Positions 6,605-13,541 of a stretch of DNA of 13,724 bases are shown in pieces. The position numbers and the translations under genes were made by a program. The notes beneath the pieces were generated by a model. The model saw only the letters and a list, made by a program, of their open reading frames with translations. It did no database searches and was not told where the DNA came from. Each line of letters begins with the position of its first letter. Position 1 is the stretch's first letter. This DNA is from Chloroflexota bacterium. Its GTDB lineage: Bacteria > Chloroflexota > Anaerolineae > UBA1429. The stretch is taken from positions 1 through 13,724 of the forward strand of contig JAAZBY010000381.1 of NCBI GenBank assembly GCA_012513595.1. Reading direction: 5' to 3'.

Positions 6605-7609
6605 TCAGGCCAGGTGGCAGGCTACCCAGTGCCCCGCCGACGCCTCGCGGAACTCCGGCTCCTCCTCCCGGCACACGGCCACCGCCTGCGGGCAGCGCGG
6701 ATGGAACCGGCAGCCCGGCGGCGGCGCAATCGGGTTGGGGATCTCCCCCTCTGGCATCTTGTCCGTCCGCCGACGGTGCGGGTCAGGCACCGGCACCGCC
6801 GCCAGGAGCGCCCGCGTATACGGGTGCAACGGCTCGCCATACACCGCCCGCAGCGCCCCCACCTCACACAACTTGCCCAGGTACATCACCCCGATCCGGT
6901 CACAGATGTACTTGGCCGTGGCCAGGTCGTGCGTGATGAACAGGTAGGTCAGCTGCAGCTCCCGCTGTAGCTCCACCATCAGCTCCAACAGGAGCGCCCG
7001 CACCGAGACGTCGGCCATGGCGATCGGCTCATCCGCCAGCACCAGGTCCGGACGGGTCACCAGCGCCCGGGCGATGACCACCCGCTGCCGCTGCCCGCCG
7101 GAGATCTGATGGGGGAACTTGTCATAATAGAAGCGCGCCGGCGCCAGCCCCACCCGCTCCATCATGGAAGCCACCAGGTCGTGGTGCTCGGCGGCCCGCT
7201 CGGGGTAGTGGATCTGCAGGGCGTGCGCGATGGCCGCCCCCAGCGACAGGCGCGGGTTCAGCGAGACCATCGGGTCCTGAAAGATCACCTGCATCCGCCG
7301 GCGCATCCGCCGCATCTCCGTGCCTGACAGCGTCGCCAGGTCGGTCCCGTCGAACAGCACCTGCCCAGAGGTCGGCTCCACCAGGCGCAGGATGGCCCGC
7401 CCCGTGGTCGACTTGCCGCTGCCCGATTCCCCGGCCAGCCCGAACACCTCGCCGCGGCGGATGTCAAAGGTCACGTCGTCGACGGCGCGCACCCACTCCT
7501 GCCGGCCGGCCAGCATCGTCTCCAGAAAGCCGTGCTGCACCGGGAACCACTTGACCAGGTTGTGCACCTCTACCAGGGGCGCCCCCGTGGGCGCGATGGA
7601 GGCGCTCAT
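6605..7609 (-). CDS. oppF: Oligopeptide/dipeptide ABC transporter ATP-binding protein (OppF/DppF type)
   Basis: This 334-residue cytoplasmic ATPase has Walker A GESGSGKST (60-68), Q-loop Q111 in VIFQDPMVSLNP, signature SGGQRQR (170-176), Walker B LVLADE (189-194) and H-loop His226. It ends with an oligo_HPY-type tail (HPYTRALLAAVP, then CRFHPRCP). The tail and the inserted Q-loop region are typical of peptide-importer ATPases; its partner is the upstream oppD product. The ATG at 7609 overlaps the oppD stop as ATGA, which indicates translational coupling. The longer open frame (to 7747) merely overlaps oppD. One oddity is the D-loop, normally SALD in this family, which reads A-M-A-D (197-200); the Asp is kept. 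It is the last gene of the operon, and no canonical terminator follows, only repeats. Confidence 0.93.
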   Translation of the reverse strand: MSASIAPTGAPLVEVHNLVKWFPVQHGFLETMLAGRQEWVRAVDDVTFDIRRGEVFGLAGESGSGKSTTGRAILRLVEPTSGQVLFDGTDLATLSGTEMRRMRRRMQVIFQDPMVSLNPRLSLGAAIAHALQIHYPERAAEHHDLVASMMERVGLAPARFYYDKFPHQISGGQRQRVVIARALVTRPDLVLADEPIAMADVSVRALLLELMVELQRELQLTYLFITHDLATAKYICDRIGVMYLGKLCEVGALRAVYGEPLHPYTRALLAAVPVPDPHRRRTDKMPEGEIPNPIAPPPGCRFHPRCPQAVAVCREEEPEFREASAGHWVACHLA

Positions 7610-8631
7610 GGCTGCACCTCCCCGGCGTCCGGCTCGGCGTACAGCCAGCACTGCACCAGGCGCCCGGCCCCGTCGCCGGCGGCCATGGGCGGCTGCCGCT
7701 CGGCGCAGATGGCCATCGCCCGCGGGCAGCGCGGGTGGAAGCGGCACCCCGTGGGCGGGTAGGTGAGGTTGGGGGGCTCGCCGGGCATCTTGTACAGCTC
7801 CTCCGTGTCGTCCAGGCGGATGTTGGGCACCGAGCGCAACAGCCCGCGGGTGTAGGGGTGCAGGGGATTGTCAAACACGTCGTACACCGAGCCCACCTCG
7901 GCCATGCGCCCGGCGTACATCACCGCGATGCGGTCGGCCAGCTCGGCCACCAGGGCGATGTTGTGGGTGATGGCCAAGATCGACATGCCGTACTCGTCGC
8001 GCAGCTCACGCAACTGGTCGAGCAGGTTGGCCTCCACGATGACGTCGAGCGACGTGGTCGCCTCATCGGCCACCACCAGCTCGGCGTTCAGCACCAGCCC
8101 CAGCGAGATCATCACCCGCTGGCGCATCCCGCCCGACAGCTGGTGCGGGTAAGAGTTCAACCGGTCGCGGCGGATGCCCAGCCGCTCCGTCAGGGCGCGG
8201 GTGCGCTCCAGGGCGGCGCCCGCCGGCGTGCGCGGCTCGTGCGACAGGATGGCCTCGACCACGTGGCCGTCCACCCGCTGCACCGGGTTCAGCGAGGTCA
8301 TCGGGTCCTGAAAGATCATGCTGACGCGCCGGCCGCGATAGTCGCGCAGGGCGGCCTGGCTGTAGGCCATCACGTCGTCCCCGTCAAAGAGGATGCGCCC
8401 GGCGGCGATGTACCCCGGCGGCGCCACCATGCGCAAGAGCGCCCGGCCCAGGGTGCTCTTGCCGCAGCCGCTCTCCCCCACCAGGCCGAGGATCTCGCCG
8501 CGGTAGATGTCCAGCGAGACATTGTCCACCGCCGAGACGACGCCGAGGCGCGTCTCATAGTTCACGCAGAGGTCCTCCACCCGTACCAGCAGGCTGCCGG
8601 CCTCCGGCGCCTTGGCGGAAAGGTTGTTCAT
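7606..8631 (-). CDS. oppD: Oligopeptide/dipeptide ABC transporter ATP-binding protein (OppD/DppD type)
   Basis: This 341-residue ATPase has Walker A GESGCGKST (52-60), Q-loop Q108 in MIFQDPMTSLNP, signature LSGGMRQR (165-172), Walker B ELVVADE (184-190), D-loop SLD (194-196) and H-loop His224. The C-terminal oligo_HPY region (HPYTRGLLRSVPN, then CRFHPRCPRAMAIC) has the Cys-containing motif seen in OppD/DppD. The usual DEPTT after Walker B reads DEATT, which also occurs in the family. It should form the nucleotide-binding heterodimer with the oppF product under the two permeases. The ATG at 8629-8631 has a GGAGGT (8641-8646) nine bases upstream and follows the oppC stop by five bases; the longer frame to 8745 overlaps oppC and was rejected. 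Confidence 0.93.
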   Translation of the reverse strand: MNNLSAKAPEAGSLLVRVEDLCVNYETRLGVVSAVDNVSLDIYRGEILGLVGESGCGKSTLGRALLRMVAPPGYIAAGRILFDGDDVMAYSQAALRDYRGRRVSMIFQDPMTSLNPVQRVDGHVVEAILSHEPRTPAGAALERTRALTERLGIRRDRLNSYPHQLSGGMRQRVMISLGLVLNAELVVADEATTSLDVIVEANLLDQLRELRDEYGMSILAITHNIALVAELADRIAVMYAGRMAEVGSVYDVFDNPLHPYTRGLLRSVPNIRLDDTEELYKMPGEPPNLTYPPTGCRFHPRCPRAMAICAERQPPMAAGDGAGRLVQCWLYAEPDAGEVQP

Positions 8632-8636
8632 TGCGG

Positions 8637-9905
8637 CTATACCTCCGCCAGGCGAGGGTTCAGGATCTCGGAGAGGCTCTCCCCGAGCATGCTGAACGCC
8701 AGCGTCACCATGCTGACCATCAGGCCCGGCACGGTGATCAGCCACCAGGCCCGCCGGATATAGTCCTGCCCACGGGCCAGGTCGATGCCCCAGTCGGGCG
8801 TGTCGGGCGGCAGGCCGAACCCCAGGAACGACAGGCCCGCCTCCGTCAGGATGGCGTCGGCCACGTTGACGCTAAAGATGATCACCACCGAGGGGATCAC
8901 GTTGGGAAAGATGTACCGCCACAGGAGGCTCGTCGACGAGGCCCCCAGCGAGCGGGCCGCCTCGACGTAGAGCTCCTCCTTGACCGACAAGGTCTGCCCG
9001 CGGACGATGCGAAAGTACGTGGGGATGTACAGCACGGAGATGGCCACGATGATGTTGCCGATGCCGGCGCCCAGCACCGCGGCGATGGCGATGGCCAGGA
9101 TCAGCCCCGGGAAGGAGTAGAGGCTGTCCATCACCAGCGTCAGGACGCGGTCCGTCCAGCCGCCCACAAAGCCGGAGATCAACCCCAGCGGCACCCCCAA
9201 GAGCACCGAGGCCAACGCCGATGACAGCCCCACCAGGAGGGCGATGCGCGTGCCCCAGATGGTGCGGGAGAGGATATCCTGCCCAATCTGGTTGGTGCCC
9301 AGCACAAAGCCCCGCCCGGCCTCCTCGGTGACGTGCGAGCCCACGGCCAGCCCGGAGAACTCGCTCTGCAGGGCGTGGAAGGCGTGGCTCTCCATCACAA
9401 AGCCGTCCAAGAGGCCGTCCTGCAGGGCAACCAGGCCGGCCGAGTCGCTCTCAAAGCGCTCCTTGCGCGGCTGGTAGCGCACGTTCTGCCCGGCGGCGCG
9501 GTCCGCGTCGGTAAGGTCCGTCAGCGCCTGGCGCAGGATCTGCGAGGCCGGCCCCCCCATGGCAAAGCCGACGCGGTTCTCACGCCCGCCGACGTCGCGC
9601 AGGGTGGTCCCTTCCTGCCCCTGGCGGACGATCAGGACGTAGATATTAGGCGTCTCTCCGGGGGACAGCAGCGACGGCCCCACCTCGGCCTTGGGGTCAT
9701 ACGGGGCGAAGGCCTGCGGAGCGATGCCCAGGGCCAAGATGCCGAGGAGCAATATGGCGCTCAGCAGCACGAACCACCAATCCCCGCCGTACCACCTGCG
9801 CGCCAGGAGGAGCCGGCGCACCAGGCCCACCTGGCCCAGGTCCTGTTGCCATTGGGGGACGTCTTCGCTGCGGCCCGCGCCCCCCACTCTCATCTGTTCT
9901 TCCAT
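8637..9905 (-). CDS. oppC: OppC/DppC-type ABC permease with a long insertion in its first extracytoplasmic loop
   Basis: The core is a standard OppC: a first membrane segment at about 44-66, then AFAPYDP (65-71), the GTNQIGQDILSR entry motif (203-214), further membrane helices and the EAA coupling loop YVEAARSLGASS (313-324) that contacts the ATPases. It ends with GLSFLGFGLPP and LNPRL motifs. Family members are about 280-300 residues; this one has 422. The excess sits between APYDP and GTNQ, where about 25-30 residues are usual but about 130 are present (insert roughly 86-196). The insert (TTLRDVGGRENRVGFAMGGP, then about 50 residues later LVALQDGLLDGFVMES) resembles a lobe of a type 2 periplasmic binding protein. 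The loop between helices 1 and 2 is extracytoplasmic. The ATG at 9905 follows the oppB stop by 15 bases with a GAGGGG upstream; Met5 is an alternative start. Confidence 0.92.
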   Translation of the reverse strand: MEEQMRVGGAGRSEDVPQWQQDLGQVGLVRRLLLARRWYGGDWWFVLLSAILLLGILALGIAPQAFAPYDPKAEVGPSLLSPGETPNIYVLIVRQGQEGTTLRDVGGRENRVGFAMGGPASQILRQALTDLTDADRAAGQNVRYQPRKERFESDSAGLVALQDGLLDGFVMESHAFHALQSEFSGLAVGSHVTEEAGRGFVLGTNQIGQDILSRTIWGTRIALLVGLSSALASVLLGVPLGLISGFVGGWTDRVLTLVMDSLYSFPGLILAIAIAAVLGAGIGNIIVAISVLYIPTYFRIVRGQTLSVKEELYVEAARSLGASSTSLLWRYIFPNVIPSVVIIFSVNVADAILTEAGLSFLGFGLPPDTPDWGIDLARGQDYIRRAWWLITVPGLMVSMVTLAFSMLGESLSEILNPRLAEV

Positions 9906-9920
9906 AACTGGCGAGCCCCT

Positions 9921-10943
9921 CTAGTAGCGAATGCGCGGGTCAACAAAGGCGTTCACCAGGTCCATCAGAAGGCTGATGAAGGCCACAAACAAGGCGAACA
10001 CGGTGATCACCGCCTGCACCGCGGTATAGTCGCGGAGCTCGATGCGGTCCACCAGGTAACGGCCCATCCCGGGCCACGAGAAGGTCGTCTCGGTGAGCAC
10101 GGCGCCCGCCAACAGGATGGCGAACTGCAGGCCGATCATGGTCAGGATCGGGATAAAGGTGTTGCGCAGGGCGTGGCGATAGGTCAGGCGCCGCTCAGGC
10201 AGGCCCCGGGCGCGCCCCGCGGTGATGAAATCCTGCTGGAGCATCTCGATCATGTTGGCGCGCGTCAGGCGGACGAACACGCCCGTCAGCGCCAGCCCCA
10301 GCGTCACCGACGGGAGCAACAGGTGCGCCAGCGCCGAGCGCAGCGCCGGCCAGTTGCTGGCCAGCAGCGCGTCGACCACGTAAAAGTTGGTGCGCGGCTC
10401 AAACTGGGTCAGAAGCAACGTGTCCATACGCCCCGCCAGGGGCAGCCACCCCAGCCGCACGGAAAAGATGATCTGGAACATCAACCCCATGAAAAAGACG
10501 GGCACCGAGTACACCACGATGCTCCCCGCGCGGATGGCATAGTCCTGCACGGTGCCGCGGTGCTTGGCGGCGTAGGCCCCGCTGAGCACCCCGGCCAGCG
10601 CGGTGATCAGCATGGCCGGCACGGTCAGCTCGATGGTGGCCGGCAGGCGCTCGGCCAGCTCATCGCGGATGGGCCGCTCGCCCGAAGTCAGCGCAGTGCC
10701 CAGGTCCAGCCGCACCACGCTCCAGACAAAGTCGATGTACTGCACGGGCAGCGGCCGATTGAGGCCCAACCGCTCGCGCATGGCGTTGGCCTGCGCCTCG
10801 CTCACCTTGGGGCCCAGCTGCGAGCGGATCGGGTCCCCCGGCAGCACCCGCAGGACAAAGAACACTGCGGTGATCAGGATCAGGACCATCGGGATGGTCA
10901 AGAGCAGGCGCGTGATCAGGAACTTGCGTAAGGATGCGGACAT
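9921..10943 (-). CDS. oppB: OppB/DppB-type ABC permease
   Basis: This 340-residue membrane protein has the OppB architecture. A first helix at 9-33 is followed by the LPGDPIRSQLG motif (34-44), a periplasmic region with RERLGLNRPLPVQYIDFV, and five more hydrophobic segments. The EAA loop (FITAGRARGLPERRLTYRHA, 239-258) docks on the ATPases. The ending GMGRYLVDRIELRDYTAVQA (292-311), then LMDLVNAFVDPRIRY, is typical. It forms the translocation pore with the oppC product. The ATG at 10943 has a GGAGAG seven bases upstream. It follows the binding-protein gene after 86 nt that contain a strong hairpin, and precedes oppC by 15 nt. Length is normal for the family (about 310-340). Confidence 0.94.
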   Translation of the reverse strand: MSASLRKFLITRLLLTIPMVLILITAVFFVLRVLPGDPIRSQLGPKVSEAQANAMRERLGLNRPLPVQYIDFVWSVVRLDLGTALTSGERPIRDELAERLPATIELTVPAMLITALAGVLSGAYAAKHRGTVQDYAIRAGSIVVYSVPVFFMGLMFQIIFSVRLGWLPLAGRMDTLLLTQFEPRTNFYVVDALLASNWPALRSALAHLLLPSVTLGLALTGVFVRLTRANMIEMLQQDFITAGRARGLPERRLTYRHALRNTFIPILTMIGLQFAILLAGAVLTETTFSWPGMGRYLVDRIELRDYTAVQAVITVFALFVAFISLLMDLVNAFVDPRIRY

Positions 10944-10964
10944 GCGACGGCTCTCCCCAACGGC

Positions 10965-10996
10965 GCGAGGGGGCAGGCGACGCCTCGCCCCCTCGC
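10965..10996 (-). promoter_or_regulatory. Strong intercistronic stem-loop between the binding-protein and permease genes
   Basis: The arms GCGAGGGGGC (10965-10974) and GCCCCCTCGC (10987-10996) are exact complements. The loop continues with AGGCG-A-CGCCT, so a hairpin of nearly 15 bp with a one-base bulge can form. No T-run follows on the minus strand, so a full terminator is unlikely. Family knowledge: hairpins at this position in binding-protein-dependent importers (for example malE-malF) protect the upstream message, so that more binding protein than permease is made. That role is inferred here. Confidence 0.7.
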
Positions 10997-11029
10997 CAAC
11001 CTGTTACGACACGCGTGTGACGGCCCGGG

Positions 11030-12751
11030 CTACTGGGCTGCGGGGTACTCGTGGTTGAACACGAGGTAACGCAGCGCCGGCGCGTTCACCTTCATGACGG
11101 TCAGCCCGCTGACGCCCTCCAGGCGGACGGCCTCCACGGGGCCCACCGTGCGCCAGGCGACGTCGATCTCGCCCTTTTCCACGGCGTTGGCCATGGTGGT
11201 CGGGTCGGCGTAGTAGCGGATGATCACGTTCGGGATGATGGCGGCGTCTTCCCCGTAGTAGTTGGGGTTGGCGGCCAGCACCATCTGCTCACCCGGGACG
11301 TGCGAGACCATGCGGTAGGGGCCCACGCCATCGATCTTTTCCGGGAAGGAGACCAGGGCGTCGGCACCAAAGATGTTGGCGTTCACCGGCACGAACGGCG
11401 CCGTGGCCGCCAGCGCCGGGAAGAACCCGTAGGCGTTCTTGAGGGTGTACTGCACGGTCAGGTCGTCGAGGGCCACCACGCTCTCCACGTAGACCTGTAC
11501 CAGGCCCGAGACCTCACCCTCCAGGCTGTTGATGCGCTCCCAGGAGTAGACAAAGTCGTTGGCCGTGAGCGGCGTCCCATCAGCATAGGTGACGCCCTCG
11601 CGCAGCTTGAAGGTGTAGACCTTGCCGTCCTCCGAGATCGCGGGCATCTCCTCCGCCACGCCCAGCCCCAGCTCGGTGGTGCCGGGCGCAAAGGCCAACA
11701 GCGGCCGGCCGGTGTTGCGGATGATCTCCCAGTCGTGCACGGCGTAGGCGTCGTCCGGGTCGAGCGAGTGCACCTCATCGGTGGTGCCGATGATGATGGT
11801 GTCCGTCTTGCCGGAGGCCGGCTTGGCGTCGGCGCCGAAGGAGAGGACGTTGTAGTTGAACTCGATGGTCGAGGCGATCTGGATCCCCTCGACGCCGTCA
11901 CGGTAGGTGATGTACTCCGGCTCCCAGAAGAGGGGCAGGGTGGGCACTTCCTCGGCGTACAGGTCCCCGATCTGCTGGTACAAGAGGGCGCGCTCTTCCG
12001 GGTCGGCGGAGGAGGCGGCGGCCGTCAGCAGGGCGTCCATCTCCTCGTTGCAGTAGAACACGCCGTTATCCGGCGACTGCAAGCAGGAGGCAAAGGGCGT
12101 CAGCCAGTTGTCAGGGTCGGAGAAATCGGGGAACCAGCCGAGCATAAAGACGGGCAGCTCCCCGGCGACAAAGGCGTCGACATAGGAAGCCCAGTTCTGG
12201 GAGTTCAGGGTGACCTTGACCAGGCCGGTGGCCTCGATCTGCTCCTTCAAGACCTGCATGACGTCGGCCGTGGTGGTGCCATAGTGCTCGGGCGGGAACC
12301 ACAGCTGCATGTCAAAGGGCTTGTCGGCGGTATAGCCGAGGCCGGTGAGGAGCTCGATGGCCAAGTCCAGGTCGCGCTCGCCGTACCGGTCCAGGAAGGG
12401 TTCCGTGGCGTAGGGATAGTCGGGCGGGACCATGTGGTAGGCGGGGATGTTGCGCCCCTCAAAGACGCGGTCGACGAGTTCCTCCCGGTCGATCGCCGCG
12501 GCGATAGCCTGGAGGAGCTGTGGCGACCACATCTTGCCCTCGGCGGCGGGGGCGGCGGTGGGCTCCACGGTGGGTGCGGCGGTCGGCGGGACGGCGGTGG
12601 GTGCTGCGGTGGGCTGGGGCTGGGCGGTAGGCTGGGCGGCCGGCTCAGCGGTGGCGGGCACCGCGGCCGGCTGGGCGCAGGCGCTCAGCGCCAGCATGGC
12701 CGCGAGCAATACGCTCGCGATGGCGAATAACCCTCTCTTGTGCGTCAGCAT
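11030..12751 (-). CDS. Peptide/nickel-type (family 5) ABC substrate-binding lipoprotein, apparently circularly permuted
   Basis: The 573-residue precursor has a lipoprotein signal (Lys/Arg, hydrophobic stretch, lipobox L22-S-A-C25) and a Pro/Thr/Ala linker (26-70). The ATG at 12751 has AGGAGGG seven bases upstream; the frame runs to a GTG at 12946, but that would bury the signal. The mature part has the hallmarks of family 5 solute-binding proteins in swapped order. Residues 74-305 match the usual C-terminal part: LLQAIAAAIDREELVDRVF, LAIELLTGLGY, FMLGWFPDFSDPDNW, YCNEEMDALL, PTLPLFWEP. Residues 316-573 match the usual N-terminal part: TDTIIIGTTDEVHSLDPDDA, EDGKVYTFKLREGVTYADGT, GVGPYRM, ANPNYYGE, EKGEIDVAW. 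The protein stops at LRYLVFN, where normal members run on into RQAIAxAIDRE. Both parts together (about 500 residues) equal one whole domain. C223 and C234 may form a disulfide. The ligand is unknown, probably a peptide. Confidence 0.9.
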   Translation of the reverse strand: MLTHKRGLFAIASVLLAAMLALSACAQPAAVPATAEPAAQPTAQPQPTAAPTAVPPTAAPTVEPTAAPAAEGKMWSPQLLQAIAAAIDREELVDRVFEGRNIPAYHMVPPDYPYATEPFLDRYGERDLDLAIELLTGLGYTADKPFDMQLWFPPEHYGTTTADVMQVLKEQIEATGLVKVTLNSQNWASYVDAFVAGELPVFMLGWFPDFSDPDNWLTPFASCLQSPDNGVFYCNEEMDALLTAAASSADPEERALLYQQIGDLYAEEVPTLPLFWEPEYITYRDGVEGIQIASTIEFNYNVLSFGADAKPASGKTDTIIIGTTDEVHSLDPDDAYAVHDWEIIRNTGRPLLAFAPGTTELGLGVAEEMPAISEDGKVYTFKLREGVTYADGTPLTANDFVYSWERINSLEGEVSGLVQVYVESVVALDDLTVQYTLKNAYGFFPALAATAPFVPVNANIFGADALVSFPEKIDGVGPYRMVSHVPGEQMVLAANPNYYGEDAAIIPNVIIRYYADPTTMANAVEKGEIDVAWRTVGPVEAVRLEGVSGLTVMKVNAPALRYLVFNHEYPAAQ

Positions 12752-12951
12752 GGTGCTTCCCTCCTGATGCGGAAACAGACGACCGACAGGAAAACACGGG
12801 TCACGGGCCGGGGTGGCCCGGGGCTCGTCGGCCCGTGCTGCCCACAGCGGCAGCAGACGACGCATCACTACGAGAGGGCGCCATTGCCCAGCGGCCCGAA
12901 CGGCATAGTAGCTATAGAGACATAATAGGACGTGCCTGGACCGCACTTATA
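12752..12951 (-). promoter_or_regulatory. Long leader of the ABC operon with a hairpin
   Basis: About 200 nt separate the predicted transcription start (near 12952) from the ATG at 12751. CACGGGCC (12802-12809) and GGCCCGTG (12830-12837) are perfect complements with a 20-nt loop. A competing small hairpin GGGCC-GGGGT-GGCCC (12805-12819) shares one arm. The sequence matches no riboswitch known to me. The frame continuous with the lipoprotein gene is open through the leader, apparently by chance. Confidence 0.4.
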
Positions 12952-12958
12952 GCGGGCT

Positions 12959-12986
12959 AGTATAGGCGGACGGAAAGCGTTGTCAA
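12959..12986 (-). promoter_or_regulatory. Strong sigma-70-type promoter of the ABC importer operon
   Basis: On the minus strand a perfect TTGACA (12981-12986) and TATACT (12959-12964, five of six) are spaced by 16 bases in a locally AT-rich stretch. Just upstream, the plus-strand hexamer GTCAAA occurs twice as a direct repeat nine bases apart (12982-12987 and 12991-12996), overlapping the -35. That could be a binding site for a regulator or just a decayed second -35. Confidence 0.7.
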
Positions 12987-13118
12987 ATGGGTCAAACGGG
13001 AGGGTAAGGCTTACGTGCGCCGTTCGCACCCGGGGCGGCACTGTCGGGGGTGGTCGAGCGGAGCGTCGAGCGGCCGAGCGTCCTCGCCCGGTCCGCGGCA
13101 TACGGTGCGCATGCCTCG

Positions 13119-13171
13119 ACTCTTACCTATTATAGCGCCTTTTTCGGCGCGCAACCATCTATGATAAGAGT
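13119..13171. repeat. Imperfect palindrome containing a perfect minus-strand TATAAT
   Basis: The outer arms ACTCTTA (13119-13125) and TAAGAGT (13165-13171) and inner arms GCGCC (13135-13139) and GGCGC (13146-13150) are nested, with partial pairing between. On the minus strand TATAAT (13129-13134) is a perfect -10. No good -35 stands 16-18 bases upstream (TGGTTG at 17), so promoter activity is uncertain. It lies about 180 bases upstream of the main operon promoter. Confidence 0.4.
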
Positions 13172-13234
13172 ACGCACAACAGGCCCGCCGGGTTGCGCCC
13201 CGCGCGCACGATTCGTCGCCTGCGCCCGGGCGGG

Positions 13235-13324
13235 GCCACAGCCGGCCTGCGCAGCGTGCTGGCGGGCGGCTCCGCCACGACCCCCGGGGTCTGCCGGACG
13301 TCCTCGGCCGGGACCCCGGGGGTC
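13235..13324. repeat. Repeat modules B and C, copy 2
   Basis: Bases 13235-13296 match 6079-6140 at 56 of 62 positions. Module C, CGGGACCCCGGGGGTC at 13309-13324, matches 6259-6274 exactly. Between them is a single diverged version of the unit that is repeated six times in cluster R1. GACCCCCGGGGTC and GACCCCGGGGGTC at the two ends are near-palindromes and complement each other, so the whole block can fold. Confidence 0.75.
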
Positions 13325-13384
13325 ATGATGGCGCCCGGCTAAAGCCGGCCAAAGCCGGCTCACGGAGCGCATACGCGTCTTGAG

Positions 13385-13431
13385 ACCCCTTTAGGGGGCG
13401 TTTCTCGTAGCCAGGGGTCTTTAGCCCCTGG
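13385..13431. repeat. Two short perfect hairpins
   Basis: CCCC-TTTA-GGGG spans about 13386-13397. CCAGGGG (13411-13417) pairs exactly with CCCCTGG (13425-13431) around a TCTTTAG loop. These stems belong to the GC-rich palindromic repeat cluster. No T-run marks either as an intrinsic terminator, though they follow the 3' end of the minus-strand gene at 13608. Confidence 0.6.
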
Positions 13432-13471
13432 CGTCCGGCCGGCGGCGAGGCTCCGCGCCGGCCCAGGGTCT

Positions 13472-13504
13472 CGCCGCGCCGGAGCGGCGCTGGGGCGCCG
13501 CACT
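13472..13504. repeat. Repeat module D, copy 2
   Basis: Identical over 33 bases to 6433-6465. It is followed here by a CT-rich stretch (TTCTCTTCTCTG) instead of the 66-67 bp duplication that follows copy 1. Confidence 0.8.
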
Positions 13505-13541
13505 TCTCTTCTCTGAAAACAGGCCCGCCGCATCCGCCCGA

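Noticed and set aside
9333..10931. A 532-codon plus-strand open frame opposite oppB and oppC, and a similar 559-codon frame opposite the binding-protein gene.
   Set aside because: Both are antisense shadows caused by high GC third positions, with His/Gln/Arg/Gly-rich translations and no recognisable domain.
12752..12946. Upstream start (GTG at 12946) for the substrate-binding protein.
   Set aside because: It would place 65 residues before a textbook lipoprotein signal, and the ATG at 12751 has a strong AGGAGGG.
13130..13150. Intrinsic terminator GCGCC-TTTTTC-GGCGC.
   Set aside because: The T-run is in the loop rather than after the stem, and the stem has only five pairs.
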